Shown: positions 40,347 through 50,528, counted from the stretch's first letter. The stretch is DNA of 64,000 nt from Gordonia spumicola (GCF_009932475.1 NZ_BJOV01000005.1:1550001-1614000), one strand, 5' to 3'. Notes: generated by a model not told the origin, from the letters alone. Made by a program: numbers and translations.

Positions 40347-41378
40347 ATGTCCGACAGGACAGCCACCGCCGCCGTCGTCACCGAGTTCGGTGCGCCCCTG
40401 AAGATCTCCGACGTCGCCGTCCCCGAGCCGGGCCCTGGTCAACTCCTCGTCAAGCTCCTCACGTCCGGCGTCTGCCACACCGACCTGCACGCGGCGCACG
40501 GCGACTGGCCGGTGAAACCGTCGCCCCCGTTCGTTCCCGGCCACGAGGGCTGCGGCGAAGTGGTCGCGGTGGGGCCGGGCGTCGACGACGTCGCGGTCGG
40601 CGACATCGTCGGCAACGCTTGGCTGTGGTCGGCGTGCGGGACCTGCGAGTACTGCCGCACCGGATGGGAGACGCTGTGCGAGCAGCAGCAGAACGGCGGG
40701 TACTCGGTGAACGGCTCGTTCGGCACGTACATGCTTGTCGACGCCCGATTCGCCGCGCGGATCCCGGCCGGACTCGACCTCGTCGAAGTAGCGCCGATCC
40801 TGTGCGCGGGCGTCACCGTGTACAAGGGTCTCAAGGTCGCCGACACGCGGGCAGGCCAATGGATGGTGATCTCCGGTGTCGGCGGACTCGGTCACGTCGC
40901 CGTCCAGTACGCGACCGCGATGGGCATGCGCGTCGCGGCCGTCGACGTCGCCGACGACAAGCTCGAGCTCGCCCGGTCCCTCGGCGCGGAGGTGACTGTC
41001 AACGCGACGACCACGGACGACGTCGCCGCGGCGATCGTCGAGGCGACGGGCGGAGCGCACGGCGTCCTCGTCACCGCAGTACACCGCGAAGCATTCGGTC
41101 AGGCGATCGGCATGGCCCGTCGGGGCGGCACCATCGTGTTCGTGGGTCTGCCGCCCGGGGAGTTCCCCGCACCGATCTTCGACATCGTCCTCAAGGGACT
41201 CACGATCCGCGGATCGATCGTCGGCACCCGCCAGGACATGGTCGAGGCCATCGACTTCTACGCGCGCGGACTCGTCAAGCCGACAGTCAGCACCGTTGCG
41301 CTCGGTGACATCAACGACGTCTTCGCCCGCATGGAAGCCGGCGGCATCGACGGCCGCATCGTCATCGACTACCGCTGA
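40347..41378 (+). CDS. adhP: Zinc-dependent alcohol dehydrogenase
   Basis: 343 residues, MDR family. Catalytic Zn ligands C43 (GVCHTDLHA), H66-E67 (PGHEGCG) and the Cys in APILCAGVTVYKGLK; structural Zn cysteines in CGTCEYCRTGWETLC; NAD-binding GVGGLGHVAVQYA followed by AAVDVADDKLELARSLGAE, where Asp favours NAD. It interconverts primary alcohols and aldehydes. The ATG at 40347 is chosen because AAAGGA lies nine bases upstream; an ATG eight codons earlier is weaker. A bidirectional terminator follows. Confidence 0.94.
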   Translation: MSDRTATAAVVTEFGAPLKISDVAVPEPGPGQLLVKLLTSGVCHTDLHAAHGDWPVKPSPPFVPGHEGCGEVVAVGPGVDDVAVGDIVGNAWLWSACGTCEYCRTGWETLCEQQQNGGYSVNGSFGTYMLVDARFAARIPAGLDLVEVAPILCAGVTVYKGLKVADTRAGQWMVISGVGGLGHVAVQYATAMGMRVAAVDVADDKLELARSLGAEVTVNATTTDDVAAAIVEATGGAHGVLVTAVHREAFGQAIGMARRGGTIVFVGLPPGEFPAPIFDIVLKGLTIRGSIVGTRQDMVEAIDFYARGLVKPTVSTVALGDINDVFARMEAGGIDGRIVIDYR

Positions 41379-41385
41379 CAACTTC

Positions 41386-41422
41386 GGCACTCGCGGCCGC
41401 GCCTGGCGCGGCGGCGAGTGCC
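41386..41422. terminator. Bidirectional hairpin between adhP and the convergent membrane-protein gene
   Basis: 18-base arms at 41386-41403 and 41405-41422 (GGCACTCGC.. / ..GCGAGTGCC) pair with a single mismatch; sterically the loop will be about 5 nt. It starts 8 bp after the adhP stop and reaches the stop codon of the opposing gene, so it can end both transcripts. Confidence 0.75.
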
Positions 41423-41781
41423 TACGTTGCGGAGTCGCCGCGACGCATCAAGCACACACCGGCGCCTCCGAGCACGGTCGCGACCACGACCCAACCGGCA
41501 CCGACCGTCAGGCGATGAATCCGCTGCTGCGCGCAGATCGCCGCGCGATCAGTGCCTGAACCCCTTAACTCCGCCTGAAACGCCGGATTCGACGGTGAAT
41601 CGACCACCGCCGCGCACTTCACACTGCCGGTGGATCCGGGATCCACGATCGAATCGGCGAAGAGGTAGTTCGACGCCACGTACACCGCCATCGCGGCCAG
41701 GACCAGTGCAAGGAGTCCGAGCCCATAGGCGCGTGACCGGACCCGACCCGCACCCTCGCGGTGGTCGTACGGATACGCCAC
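41422..41781 (-). CDS. Small two-pass membrane protein, unknown function
   Basis: 119 residues. Basic head (VAYPYDHREGAGRVRSRAYG), membrane segment at about 20-42, an extracytoplasmic loop with two Cys (SVKCAAVVDSPSNPAFQAEL and AAICAQQ) that could form a disulfide, a second membrane segment at about 92-112, and the tail MRRGDSAT. The GTG start is one base past the nadC stop, so it is co-transcribed with nadAC. No family recognised. Confidence 0.75.
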   Translation of the reverse strand: MAYPYDHREGAGRVRSRAYGLGLLALVLAAMAVYVASNYLFADSIVDPGSTGSVKCAAVVDSPSNPAFQAELRGSGTDRAAICAQQRIHRLTVGAGWVVVATVLGGAGVCLMRRGDSAT

Positions 41782-41782
41782 G

Positions 41783-42673
41783 TCACATGTCCAGACCGAA
41801 GTCCAGGACGGTGACCGAGTGGGTGAGTGCGCCGACGGCGAGGTAGTCGACGCCCGTCTTCGCGTAGTCCCGGGCCGCGTCCAAGGTGAGACCACCCGAC
41901 GATTCGAGCTTCGTGTCGGGTGCGCGGCTGTCGCGCCGCTGGACCGCCATCTGCGTGGCCCACGGCTCGAAGTTGTCGAGCAGCACGAGCTGCGGCGACA
42001 AGGCGAGCACCTCGTCGAGCTGATCGAGCGAGTCGACCTCGACCTCGACGGGGATGTCCGGCGCGGCGGCGCGGACGGCGTTCAACGCCTCGGTGACGCC
42101 GCCCGCGGCGACGACGTGGTTGTCCTTGATGAGCGCGGCGTCGCCGAGTCCCATGCGGTGATTTACACCGCCGCCCGCACGGACCGCGTACTTCTGGAGC
42201 GAACGCATGCCGGGGAGGGTCTTGCGCGAGTCGCGGATCTTCGCGCCGGTCCCCGCGACCTCGTCGACCCAGGCGGCGGTCGCCGTCGCGATGCCCGACA
42301 GATGGCACAGCAGGTTCAGTGCCGTGCGCTCGGCCGTGAGAAGTGCGCCGGTGGGCGCGGTGACGGCCAGCGCGACGGTCCCCTTCTCCACACGGGCACC
42401 GTCGTCGAGCTGCTCGGTGACGGTGTACCTGTCGGCGCCGATCACCTCGTCGAACACGGCGCGGACCACCGGCAGTCCGGCGACGACGCCGGACTGCCGC
42501 GACACGATTCTCGCCTCGGCGACCGCGTCGGCGGGGACCGTCGCGAGCGAGGTGATGTCCGGCCCGTACCTCAGGTCCTCGATGAGCGCGGTGCGGATCA
42601 GGGCGAGAACATCGTCATCGATGTCCAGGGTCAACGCATCGGACGCCGACTCGTCGCCGATGAACGAGCTCAT
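41783..42673 (-). CDS. nadC: Quinolinate phosphoribosyltransferase
   Basis: 296 residues. Converts quinolinate and PRPP to nicotinate mononucleotide. Conserved: [75 protein letters not shown], and [10 protein letters not shown]. The ATG overlaps the nadA stop. In M. tuberculosis nadB lies between nadA and nadC; here the two are fused by an ATGA overlap with no nadB. Confidence 0.96.
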   Translation of the reverse strand: MSSFIGDESASDALTLDIDDDVLALIRTALIEDLRYGPDITSLATVPADAVAEARIVSRQSGVVAGLPVVRAVFDEVIGADRYTVTEQLDDGARVEKGTVALAVTAPTGALLTAERTALNLLCHLSGIATATAAWVDEVAGTGAKIRDSRKTLPGMRSLQKYAVRAGGGVNHRMGLGDAALIKDNHVVAAGGVTEALNAVRAAAPDIPVEVEVDSLDQLDEVLALSPQLVLLDNFEPWATQMAVQRRDSRAPDTKLESSGGLTLDAARDYAKTGVDYLAVGALTHSVTVLDFGLDM

Positions 42674-43725
42674 TCGCCGCCACCCGGGTTGCCGATCTCG
42701 ATCATCCGCTGCACGGATGCACGCGCGCGCTCCGCGACGTCGGGCGCCACGTGCACCTCGTCCTTGCCCTCGCGCAGGCAGCGCAGGAGCGCCGCCGGGG
42801 TGATCATCTTCATGTACGGGCACGCCGCACGGGAGTTGACGGCCTGGAAGTCCACCTCGGGGGCCGCCTTGCGCAGCTGATGGAGCATGCCGACCTCGGT
42901 GGCGACGAGCACCTGCTTGGACGCGGTGGCCTTCGCGGCGTCGATCATGCCGCCCGTCGACAGGATCTGGACGCGGTCCGCGGGAACCGTGCCCTCGCCT
43001 GCGAGGTACAGGGCCGACGTCGCGCAACCGCATTCCGGGTGGATGAACAAGGCCGCGTCGGGGTGCGAGTCGACCTGGTCGGTGAGCTCGTCGCCGTTGA
43101 TGCCCGCGTGGACATGGCACTCGCCCGCCCAGATGTGGATGTTGTCGCGGCCGGTCTCACGCTTGACGTGCGCGCCGAGGAACTGATCCGGGAGGAACAG
43201 CACCTCGCGGTCGGGATCGATCGACGCGACGACGTCGACCGCGTTGGACGACGTGCAGCAGATGTCGGTGAGCCCCTTCACCTCGGCGGTCGTGTTCACA
43301 TACGACACGACGAGTGCGTCGGGGTAGTCGGCCTTCCACGCGCGCAGGTCGTCTGCGGTGATCGAATCCGCCAGCGAGCACCCCGCCCGCTCATCCGGGA
43401 TGAGAACGCGCTTGCGCGGGCTCAGGATCTTCGCGGTCTCCGCCATGAAGTGCACGCCGCAGAAGATGATCTCGTCGGCGTCGACCTCCGCCGCGATCCG
43501 CGAGAGTGCGAGCGAGTCGCCGACGTGGTCGGCGATGTCCTGGATCGCGGGCAGCTGATAGTTGTGGGCGAGGATCGTCGCGTTGCGTTCCGACGCGAGC
43601 CGCTTGACCTCCTCGGCCCACGCGGCGTCGGGCTCGACTCCCCCGTATGCGGCGGGGATGCCGTGCCGCGGGTCGGGCATGCCGAGATCGGTCTCGGTCC
43701 GGGTGATGACAGTTCCTGAGGTCAT
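42670..43725 (-). CDS. nadA: Quinolinate synthase A
   Basis: 351 residues, 4Fe-4S enzyme condensing iminoaspartate and dihydroxyacetone phosphate. [20 protein letters not shown] and VGDSLALSR start the fold; cluster Cys candidates are in [24 protein letters not shown] and [14 protein letters not shown] at 43725 has GGAG seven bases upstream. Its iminoaspartate normally comes from NadB, which is not here. Transcribed divergently from DUF817-nrtR, so likely repressed by NrtR. Confidence 0.96.
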   Translation of the reverse strand: MTSGTVITRTETDLGMPDPRHGIPAAYGGVEPDAAWAEEVKRLASERNATILAHNYQLPAIQDIADHVGDSLALSRIAAEVDADEIIFCGVHFMAETAKILSPRKRVLIPDERAGCSLADSITADDLRAWKADYPDALVVSYVNTTAEVKGLTDICCTSSNAVDVVASIDPDREVLFLPDQFLGAHVKRETGRDNIHIWAGECHVHAGINGDELTDQVDSHPDAALFIHPECGCATSALYLAGEGTVPADRVQILSTGGMIDAAKATASKQVLVATEVGMLHQLRKAAPEVDFQAVNSRAACPYMKMITPAALLRCLREGKDEVHVAPDVAERARASVQRMIEIGNPGGGE

Positions 43726-43785
43726 GACGACTCCATCTCATGCGTCTCCGGGCGGCGGGCTGAGCCCCCGGAACAGGTTTCCGAC

Positions 43786-43810
43786 TGACGATCGATAACC
43801 TTGCTCGTCA
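43786..43810. promoter_or_regulatory. Candidate NrtR operator between nadA and DUF817-nrtR
   Basis: TGACGA (43786-43791) and TCGTCA (43805-43810) are perfect inverted arms 13 bases apart, about 60-85 bp upstream of nadA, with TTATCGAT between them as a possible minus-strand -10. Placement suits a repressor of nadAC; the match to a known NrtR consensus was not checked. A plus-strand -10 candidate TATCGT lies at 43892-43897. Confidence 0.3.
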
Positions 43811-43936
43811 TGGTAACACCCGTCACGTACACCGGCTCCACGGCCGAACTCCGGGCGTCCGTCGGATGACCGATTCGCTCCCGGTGTCCTCTATCGTCGC
43901 GGGTAGGGGCTGACGACGACACGAGGAGAGGTGTGC

Positions 43937-44752
43937 ATGGGGGTGCAGTCGGCGATCACCCCATTCGCCGCGCAGATGCTGCGCTTCACCTGGATTCAAG
44001 TGCAGTGCTGCTATTTCGCTGTCGCAGTCGTCGCGGGCATCGCACTGTCGACGCTCCTGCGCGGATACTGGGACGCTCCGATCGGCAGGTACGACGCCCT
44101 CTTCGTCTATGTCGTGGCCCTCCAGATCGTCTTCGTCGCGACGGGACTGGAGACGCGGCGCGAGCTCGTCGTGATCTGCATGTTCCACATCGTCGGGCTC
44201 GCCCTCGAATGCTTCAAGGTGGCGGCCGGATCGTGGACGTACCCCGAACCGGGCGTGTTGGTGGTCGCGGGTGTCCCCCTGTACGCCGGATTCATGTATG
44301 CGGCCGTCGGCTCGTACATCTGTCAGGCGTTCCGTCGGTTCGACCTCACCGTGACGCGGTACCGGATATCGGTGGTGGGCACACTGGCGGTCCTCGCGTA
44401 TGCGAATTTCTACACACATCATTGGATCCCAGACCTGCGAGTGCTGATCCTGGCCGCGTTCGCCGTCGCCACGGCCCGGATGAAGGTGTGGTTCACCGTC
44501 GGCGGACACCGGTACTGGATGCCGCTCCCGGTCTCCTTCGTGCTGATCGGCTTCTTCCTGTGGGTCGCGGAGAACATCGCGACGTACTTCGGAGCGTGGG
44601 AGTATCCCGACCAGGAGGGTGTGTGGCGGATGGTCCACCTGGGCAAGTTCAGTTCGTGGATTCTGCTCGTCAGCCTGAGCTTCGTCCTGGTCTCGGCGTT
44701 GATGACGCATCGGACCTCCCGCGACGACGTCGTCGCCGTGCACGCGCAATAG
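43937..44752 (+). CDS. DUF817 family integral membrane protein
   Basis: 271 residues with about eight hydrophobic segments. The family hallmark is visible: CFKVAAGSWTYPEPGVLVVA, then GVPLYAGFMYAAVGSYICQA, and YANFYTHHWIPDLR. Function is unknown. The ATG at 43937 has GAGGAG eight bases upstream; nrtR starts nine bases after its stop, so both are one transcript, divergent from nadAC. This placement suggests, but does not show, a role linked to NAD metabolism. Confidence 0.85.
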   Translation: MGVQSAITPFAAQMLRFTWIQVQCCYFAVAVVAGIALSTLLRGYWDAPIGRYDALFVYVVALQIVFVATGLETRRELVVICMFHIVGLALECFKVAAGSWTYPEPGVLVVAGVPLYAGFMYAAVGSYICQAFRRFDLTVTRYRISVVGTLAVLAYANFYTHHWIPDLRVLILAAFAVATARMKVWFTVGGHRYWMPLPVSFVLIGFFLWVAENIATYFGAWEYPDQEGVWRMVHLGKFSSWILLVSLSFVLVSALMTHRTSRDDVVAVHAQ

Positions 44753-44761
44753 ACTGCTCGC

Positions 44762-45445
44762 ATGCCGAGCTCCGTGGACGTCGAGGTCCTGACCGCCGTG
44801 TTCCAGGTGCGGGAGTGCGCCGAGAGCGGTCACACCCTGCACGTGCTGTTGAGTCGGCCGTCGCCCGACGAGGCGTGGCGGCTGCCCGGCGGACGCATCG
44901 GCGACACGGACACGCTTCCGAGGTCGGCGCAACGTCACCTGAGCGAGCAGGCCGGGCTTACGAGGGTCGCGCACCTTGAGCAGTTGTCGATGCTGTCCGA
45001 GCCCGACCGCGTTCCCCGGACGAGGACGATCGCGTCGACGTTCCTCGGCCTCGTGCCGCGGGACATCCCGGCCGACCCGGCCACCGAGTCCGCGGCGTGG
45101 TTCGACGTCGACGCGCCGCCCCCGCTCGCCTACGACCACGGCGACATCGTCGATCTCGCTCGTCAGCGACTCGCGGGCAAGCTGTCGTACACCAACATCG
45201 CGTTCGCGCTGGCGCCGGGGACGTTCTCGATGTCAGAGCTTGCCGAGATCTACGGAGCCGCCCTCGGCTACCCCGTCGACGCGACCAACCTGCTGAGGAT
45301 CCTGTCGCGGCGCGGCGTCGTCGTCGCCACCGGGACCGTCGGCCGAACGGGCCGCACCGGTGGCAGGCCACCCAGCCTCTACGCCTTCGCCGACAACCGG
45401 CTGCGGGTGACCGACGAGTTCGCCACCCTCCGTCCCCCGCTCTGA
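44762..45445 (+). CDS. nrtR: NrtR-type Nudix-related transcriptional regulator of NAD synthesis
   Basis: 227 residues. The N-terminal Nudix-like domain (LLSRPSPDEAWRLPGGRIGD) has a degenerate Nudix box: the REUxEE catalytic glutamates are replaced (RSAQRHLSEQAGL), as in NrtR proteins that sense ADP-ribose without hydrolysing nucleotides. The C-terminal winged helix ([45 protein letters not shown]) binds DNA. Its position beside nadA matches Rv1593c. Its 3' third is overlapped by antisense coding of the DUF2567 gene. Confidence 0.9.
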   Translation: MPSSVDVEVLTAVFQVRECAESGHTLHVLLSRPSPDEAWRLPGGRIGDTDTLPRSAQRHLSEQAGLTRVAHLEQLSMLSEPDRVPRTRTIASTFLGLVPRDIPADPATESAAWFDVDAPPPLAYDHGDIVDLARQRLAGKLSYTNIAFALAPGTFSMSELAEIYGAALGYPVDATNLLRILSRRGVVVATGTVGRTGRTGGRPPSLYAFADNRLRVTDEFATLRPPL

Positions 45446-45985
45446 CCCGGGGCGCAGACCGGGGCTCTTCGCCGTCAGGACGCACACCAGGTAGACGATC
45501 ACCGCCGCTGTCGGTGCGCAGATCAGCAGCAGCCACGACGGTGTCGACGCCGAGGAGAACCAGAGTCGGGAGATCGTCTCGTAGTGCCCCGGAGTCGACT
45601 CGTCGAACATCGGCCGCGTCGCCCTCGCGATCCGGCCTGCGAGGTCCATCGACAGTCCGGACGCGACGATCGACGTGCCGGTGGTGAGCAGCAGTCCGGG
45701 GACCCCGCGCATCTGCGGCAGACCGAACCAGCCCGCCAGCCCGAGGACCACGCCGAGTCCGAACGAGAGCAGCGCGAACACCGCGACACCGCCGAACAGG
45801 TTCCGCGACGCGGACTCGTCGGCGAACCCGACGTCGCCGTTCGTGAGCACGACGACCGGGATGTGCGGCGCGAGCCACGCCCACAACCCGCCCACCAGCA
45901 CCGACAGTGCGAGGACGACGACGGCGAACAACACCGGGGTGCGGTAGCCCGCCGTCGCGGGGCGAGCGGGCGCGGCGAGGGTCAT
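45233..45985 (-). CDS. DUF2567 family membrane protein with an antisense-derived C-terminal extension
   Basis: 250 residues. The first 170 hold four hydrophobic segments (about 16-38, 66-88, 96-118 and 150-170) as in the DUF2567 protein next to bsaP in mycobacteria (Rv1591). No in-frame stop occurs at the expected end, and the frame runs 213 bp into the antisense strand of nrtR; residues from about 181 on are hydrophilic and of antisense composition ([20 protein letters not shown]). The ATG overlaps the bsaP stop. Function unknown. Confidence 0.75.
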   Translation of the reverse strand: MTLAAPARPATAGYRTPVLFAVVVLALSVLVGGLWAWLAPHIPVVVLTNGDVGFADESASRNLFGGVAVFALLSFGLGVVLGLAGWFGLPQMRGVPGLLLTTGTSIVASGLSMDLAGRIARATRPMFDESTPGHYETISRLWFSSASTPSWLLLICAPTAAVIVYLVCVLTAKSPGLRPGSERGTEGGELVGHPQPVVGEGVEAGWPATGAARSADGPGGDDDAAPRQDPQQVGRVDGVAEGGSVDLGKL

Positions 45986-46212
45986 CGGCGACCGAGCTCC
46001 GCCGAGTCGACCGATCCGTGCCGCGAGCAGCGTGCGTCCCATCCGTCGGGTCGGACCTGCACGATCATCCGACGGCCGCACTGCCCGCAGTAGCGCGGCG
46101 GCTCGAGGCCCATGCGCGCGGAGGCAGGCACCGCGTCGTCTGCCTGCAGCTCCAACTCGACTCCGGTGAAGATCCCGAACTTGAGCGGCTCGGCGAGCGG
46201 TGTCGGAACCAT
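45982..46212 (-). CDS. bsaP: Biotin synthase auxiliary protein
   Basis: 76 residues. [20 protein letters not shown], then [20 protein letters not shown] and WDARCSRHG: a CxxC pair plus a third Cys. The position directly after bioB and the cysteines match the actinobacterial BsaP family (Rv1590 in M. tuberculosis), reported to support the sacrificial Fe-S cluster of BioB. ATGs at 46218 and 46212 are both possible; GGGGAG is best spaced for 46212. Confidence 0.8.
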   Translation of the reverse strand: MVPTPLAEPLKFGIFTGVELELQADDAVPASARMGLEPPRYCGQCGRRMIVQVRPDGWDARCSRHGSVDSAELGRR

Positions 46213-46273
46213 CGTCATGATCTCCCCTATCGGCGGACGTGTCCCCACGACGCTACACGTCGCCTCCGACGGG

Positions 46274-47311
46274 TCAGATCGTGTCATTGAGCGCCTTGAT
46301 GGGCATCGACAGATCGGACAGGAGGTCAAGGTCGCTCTCGGCCGGGCGGCCGAGGGTCGTGAGGTAGTTGCCGACGATGACGGCGTTGATGCCGCCGAGG
46401 ATGCCCTGCTGCGCTCCGAGGTCGCCGAGGGTGATCTCGCGACCGCCCGCGAACCGCAGGATGGTGCGCGGGAGCGCTAGTCGGAACGCGGCGACGGCGG
46501 CGAGCGCCTCGGACGCGGGCAGCACGTCGAGGTCGCCGAACGGGGTTCCGGGCCGCGGATTGAGGAAGTTCAGCGGAACCTCGTCGGGCTCAAGCGACGC
46601 GAGGTCGGCCGCGAACTCGGCGCGCTGCTCGAGCGTCTCGCCCATGCCGAGGATGCCGCCGCAGCACACCTCCATGCCCGCGTCGCGGACCATGCGCAGG
46701 GTTCCCCACCGCTCCTCCCACGTGTGGGTGGTGACGACGTTCGGGAAGTGGCTGCGCGCCGTCTCCAGGTTGTGGTTGTAGCGGTGGACGCCCATCGCGG
46801 CGAGCTCGTCGACCTGCTCCTGGGTGAGCATGCCGAGGCTGCACGCGATCTGGATGTCGACTTCGTTGCGGATCGCCTCGATGCCCGCCGCCACCTGTGT
46901 CATCAGTCGCTTGTCCGGGCCGCGGACGGCCGCGACGATGCAGAACTCGGTGGCTCCGGTCTTCGCGGTCTGCTTGGCGGCCTCGACGAGCGACGGGATG
47001 TCGATCCACGCGCTGCGGACGGGCGACGCGAACAGACCCGACTGGCTGCAGAAATGGCAGTCCTCGGGGCAGCCGCCGGTCTTGAGGGAGATGATGCCCT
47101 CGACCTCGACCTCGGGTCCGCACCAGCGCATGCGCACGTCGTGAGCGAGCGCGAGGAGTTCGGTGAGACGGTCCTCGGGCAGCTGCAGCACGCGCAGGAC
47201 CTGGTCTCGGTCGAGGCCGACTCCCTCGGCGAGCACCTGCTCGCGGGCGACCGCGAGGATGTCGTCGGTGGCGGGATCGGGCCGGTCGGTCTGGGTCTGC
47301 GTGGTCGTCAC
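46274..47311 (-). CDS. bioB: Biotin synthase
   Basis: 345 residues, radical-SAM enzyme inserting sulfur into dethiobiotin. SAM cluster motif [14 protein letters not shown] (CxxxCxxC); auxiliary cluster ligands in [11 protein letters not shown] and [27 protein letters not shown] is characteristic. GTG at 47311 overlaps the bioD stop (GTGA). The 61-bp gap to bsaP contains a weak hairpin (GACGTGT at 46236-46242 with ACACGTC at 46255-46261). Confidence 0.97.
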   Translation of the reverse strand: MTTTQTQTDRPDPATDDILAVAREQVLAEGVGLDRDQVLRVLQLPEDRLTELLALAHDVRMRWCGPEVEVEGIISLKTGGCPEDCHFCSQSGLFASPVRSAWIDIPSLVEAAKQTAKTGATEFCIVAAVRGPDKRLMTQVAAGIEAIRNEVDIQIACSLGMLTQEQVDELAAMGVHRYNHNLETARSHFPNVVTTHTWEERWGTLRMVRDAGMEVCCGGILGMGETLEQRAEFAADLASLEPDEVPLNFLNPRPGTPFGDLDVLPASEALAAVAAFRLALPRTILRFAGGREITLGDLGAQQGILGGINAVIVGNYLTTLGRPAESDLDLLSDLSMPIKALNDTI

Positions 47312-48015
47312 TTGTGGGCTCCTGGCTGTGCGATCGGGTTGACGATGGGGCTGTGCACCCAGGCGGGTGCGGAGTTCTGGAAGTCTGCGGGCGCGAGCGA
47401 CCCGGAGCCCGCGGGAAGCACCGCGACGATCGGCACACCCGTGAGTCGGTGCAGGTCGTCGCGATTGCAAGTCATCGCGAGGTCGGGTGCTGCGGGCCAT
47501 GAACCGAGGATCAGGCCGTCGACGTCGAGGCCCGCTCGGCGGATCTCCCGGACCGTGAGTTCGGTGTGATTGAGGGTGCCGAGGCCAGGATCGGTGACGA
47601 CGAGCAGGCGCGCGTCGAGGTCGCGGGCGAGGTCGAGGAGCGTGAGATCGGGCGCGAACCGGACGAGGACGCCGCCCGCTCCTTCAACGATCACCAGATC
47701 GCACTCGGCGGCCAGATCGGTGACGGCCGCTCGCACGTCGTCGATCGTCACGAACGGCAGTCCACCGCGGCGCGCCGCGGTCTCGGGTGCGAGCGGCTCG
47801 CGATAGCGGGCCGCCTCACGCGTCGGGACGTCGCCGGCCAGTGCGGTGACGACGGCGAGGTCGCCGGGCTCACCCGGCGCGACCCCGGTCTGCGCGGGCT
47901 TGCAGACGCCGACACGCAGTCCGTTCGCCTTCGCGGCCGCGGTCAGCGCGGCGACGGCGATCGTCTTCCCGACATCCGTCCCGGTGCCGGTGACGACGAC
48001 GATGCGGGCGGTCAC
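47308..48015 (-). CDS. bioD: Dethiobiotin synthetase
   Basis: 235 residues, ATP-dependent carboxylation of DAPA. P-loop [10 protein letters not shown] near the N-terminus, [20 protein letters not shown] and [15 protein letters not shown] are conserved. GTG at 48015 overlaps the bioF stop; stop overlaps bioB. Confidence 0.95.
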   Translation of the reverse strand: MTARIVVVTGTGTDVGKTIAVAALTAAAKANGLRVGVCKPAQTGVAPGEPGDLAVVTALAGDVPTREAARYREPLAPETAARRGGLPFVTIDDVRAAVTDLAAECDLVIVEGAGGVLVRFAPDLTLLDLARDLDARLLVVTDPGLGTLNHTELTVREIRRAGLDVDGLILGSWPAAPDLAMTCNRDDLHRLTGVPIVAVLPAGSGSLAPADFQNSAPAWVHSPIVNPIAQPGAHK

Positions 48016-49148
48016 GCCGCACCGATCCTGGCGCCCGCGAGTGCGTCGCGCACCACGGCCGCGACGGTGTCGATCGTCGCGTCGTCGATGTCGGCTCGCA
48101 TCGTCAACCGGAGTCGCGACGTGCCGTCGGGCACCGACGGCGGCCGGAAGCAGCCGACGAGCACGCCCCGGTCGCGACACTCCTGAGCCGCCGCGACGGC
48201 CGCGACCGGATCGCCGACGATCAGCGACACCACCGCGGAGTCCGGTTCGTCGGCCCCGATCGCGGCCGCGACGCGTCTGGCGTTGGCGAGCAGTCGATCG
48301 GGCAGGCCCGGATCGGCGACGAGCACCCGGAGCGCCGCATGTGCGGCCCCGACCGCCGCGGGGTTCACGCCCGTGTCGAAGATGAACGTCCGCGCGTGAT
48401 CGATGAGGTGCGCGCGCAGCAGCGTCGAACCGGCGACGAGACCGCCCTGCGCTCCGAGCGACTTGGAACACACGCCGGTCACCACCAGGTCCGGCGCTCC
48501 GGACAGTCCGCACTCGGCGACCAGTCCCCGACCGCCGGGTCCCCGCACGCCGATCGCATGCGCCTCGTCGACGAGCAGCGTCGCACCGGTGGCCCGCGTC
48601 GCGGCGTACAACTCGCGCAGCGGTGCGAGCCTGCCGTCGATGCTGTACACTGAATCGGTGACGACGAGCGCCCGTTCTTCGTTCCGTTCGGCGAGCGCTC
48701 GGCGCACCGCCTCGTGGTCACCGCGATCGACGACGACCACGCGCGCCCGCGACAGTCGGCACCCGTCGATCAACGACGCGTGCGCGCCGGTGTCACTGAC
48801 GATGAGATCGCCGCGTCCCGCGAGAGCGGTCACGGCGCCGACGTTCGCCAGGTACCCGGACGAGAACATCAACGCCGCGTCGGTTCCGAGGAATCGCGCG
48901 ACGTCGTCCTCGAAGTCGATGTGCGCCTGCACGGTCCCGACGACCAGCCGCGACGACGTCGAGCCCGTCCCCCACTCGTCGATCGCGGCGTGCGCGCCCG
49001 CGATCACGTCCGGATGGGTCGAGAGGCCGAGGTAGTCGTTCGATGCGAGGTTCACCTCGGTCGCGCCCGACCGCCTGGCGATCGGCGCGCGGTGCAGCCC
49101 GGCGGCGGCGGTGCGGTCGGCGACATCGGAGAGCCATGCGGCGGTCAT
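48012..49148 (-). CDS. bioF: 8-amino-7-oxononanoate synthase
   Basis: 378 residues, PLP enzyme condensing pimeloyl-thioester and alanine. [48 protein letters not shown] and [14 protein letters not shown] with the PLP lysine. ATG at 49148 overlaps the bioA stop (ATGA). No pimeloyl-forming genes (bioC/bioH/bioI) are nearby. Confidence 0.95.
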   Translation of the reverse strand: MTAAWLSDVADRTAAAGLHRAPIARRSGATEVNLASNDYLGLSTHPDVIAGAHAAIDEWGTGSTSSRLVVGTVQAHIDFEDDVARFLGTDAALMFSSGYLANVGAVTALAGRGDLIVSDTGAHASLIDGCRLSRARVVVVDRGDHEAVRRALAERNEERALVVTDSVYSIDGRLAPLRELYAATRATGATLLVDEAHAIGVRGPGGRGLVAECGLSGAPDLVVTGVCSKSLGAQGGLVAGSTLLRAHLIDHARTFIFDTGVNPAAVGAAHAALRVLVADPGLPDRLLANARRVAAAIGADEPDSAVVSLIVGDPVAAVAAAQECRDRGVLVGCFRPPSVPDGTSRLRLTMRADIDDATIDTVAAVVRDALAGARIGAA

Positions 49149-50440
49149 GCGGGAAGGTCCTCTCGAACGAGAGCGCAGGCGTGCACGGCGGCGGCGACGC
49201 CGTCGGTGAGCGTCTGGAGCTGGGCGTCGCCGGTGATGAACGGCGGCATCGTGTAGATCAGGTTCCGGAACGGCCGCAGCCAGACGCCCGCGTCGAGCGC
49301 GGCGTCGGTGGCCGCGACCATGTCGACCGGCCGGTCCAGTTCGACCACGCCGATCGCCCCGAGCGTGCGGACGTCCACGACGCCGTCGACGCCGCGGAGT
49401 CCGGCGAGACCGGCCGTCAACCGGTCCTGGATCTGCGGGATCCGGGTGCGCCAGCCGGAGTCGGCGAGCACCTCGAGCGATGCGCAGGCGACCGCGCACG
49501 CCAGCGGATTCGCCATGAACGTCGGCCCGTGGGCGAGACCGCCCGCTTCCCCACGACTGATCACGTCGGCGATTTCGTCGGTGGTGAGCGTCGCGGCGAG
49601 GGTCATGTATCCACCGGTCAACGCCTTGCCGACACACATGATGTCGGGTGTCACGCCCGCGTGGTCGACCGCGAACAGCTCGCCCGTGCGGCCGAACCCG
49701 GTGGCGATCTCGTCGCAGATGAGCAGGACGTCGTGGACGTCGCACAGTTCTCGGAGGGCCGCGACGAGCCGCGGGTCGTGGAAGCGCATGCCGCCGGCCC
49801 CCTGCACCACCGGCTCGATGATGACGGCGGCGACCGACTCGCGATGCGCGTCGAGGGCGCGGTCGAGGGCGGCGACGTACGCGGAGTCGTACCGGACGGG
49901 CGGCGCGGGCACGAAGATCTGCTCGGCGAGTACGCCACGCCACATCGCGTGCATGCCGCCGTCCGGGTCGCAGACGCTCATCGGCGCGAACGTGTCGCCG
50001 TGATAGCCGCCGCGCCAGGTGAGGATCTTGGTGCGGCCGGGCAGTCGCCGCCCGCGCTGGTACTGGATCGCCATCTTGACGGCGACCTCGACCGACACAG
50101 ATCCGGAGTCGGCGAAGAACACCTTCCGCAGCGCGTCCGGCGTCATCCGGACGAGACGCTCGGCGAGCCGCGCCGCCGGTTCGTGCGTCAGGCCGCCGAA
50201 CATGACGTGCGACATGCGCCCCAGCTGGTCGGCTGCGGCCGTGTCGAGCACCGGGTGGCGGTAGCCGTGAATCGCGGCCCACCACGAGCTCATCCCGTCG
50301 ATCGCTTCGGACCCGTCAGCGAACCGGAGGTGGACGCCGGACGCGGAGTCGACGATGCGGGGTCGCGTGGTCGACGGGAAACCGCCGTACGGGTGCCACA
50401 CGTGATCGGCGTCGATCCGAGCGATCGTGTCGGGGCGCAC
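49145..50440 (-). CDS. bioA: DAPA aminotransferase
   Basis: 431 residues, class III aminotransferase using SAM as amino donor. [76 protein letters not shown] and [13 protein letters not shown] with the PLP lysine. The GTG at 50440 is chosen: GAGGAGG lies 5 bases upstream. First gene of bioAFDB-bsaP-DUF2567, divergent from bioQ. Confidence 0.96.
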   Translation of the reverse strand: MRPDTIARIDADHVWHPYGGFPSTTRPRIVDSASGVHLRFADGSEAIDGMSSWWAAIHGYRHPVLDTAAADQLGRMSHVMFGGLTHEPAARLAERLVRMTPDALRKVFFADSGSVSVEVAVKMAIQYQRGRRLPGRTKILTWRGGYHGDTFAPMSVCDPDGGMHAMWRGVLAEQIFVPAPPVRYDSAYVAALDRALDAHRESVAAVIIEPVVQGAGGMRFHDPRLVAALRELCDVHDVLLICDEIATGFGRTGELFAVDHAGVTPDIMCVGKALTGGYMTLAATLTTDEIADVISRGEAGGLAHGPTFMANPLACAVACASLEVLADSGWRTRIPQIQDRLTAGLAGLRGVDGVVDVRTLGAIGVVELDRPVDMVAATDAALDAGVWLRPFRNLIYTMPPFITGDAQLQTLTDGVAAAVHACALVREDLPA

Positions 50441-50487
50441 GTCGCCTCCTCTCTTGTCGATCCGGCCACACGGGGACCCGCTGGTCC

Positions 50488-50500
50488 TGAACACCGTACA
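50488..50500. promoter_or_regulatory. Putative BioQ operator 1 (bioA side)
   Basis: TGAAC-ACC-GTACA, one base from the perfect TGAAC-N3-GTTCA type palindrome recalled for BioQ. On the minus strand it contains TACGGT (50498-50493), a candidate -10 for bioA, so binding would block that promoter. Confidence 0.65.
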
Positions 50501-50508
50501 GGACTTCC

Positions 50509-50521
50509 TGTACGTCGTACA
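50509..50521. promoter_or_regulatory. Putative BioQ operator 2 (bioQ side)
   Basis: TGTAC-GTC-GTACA, a perfect palindrome with 3-base spacer (arms extend to CCTGTAC/GTACAGG). Its centre is 21 bp from that of operator 1, two helical turns, so two dimers would sit on the same DNA face. It lies just upstream of the bioQ -10. Confidence 0.65.
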
Positions 50522-50528
50522 GGGCCGC

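Noticed and set aside
43794..43817. ATAACC / GGTAAC as an NrtR palindrome
   Set aside because: Only four of six bases pair; the TGACGA/TCGTCA repeat overlapping it is better, though still tentative.
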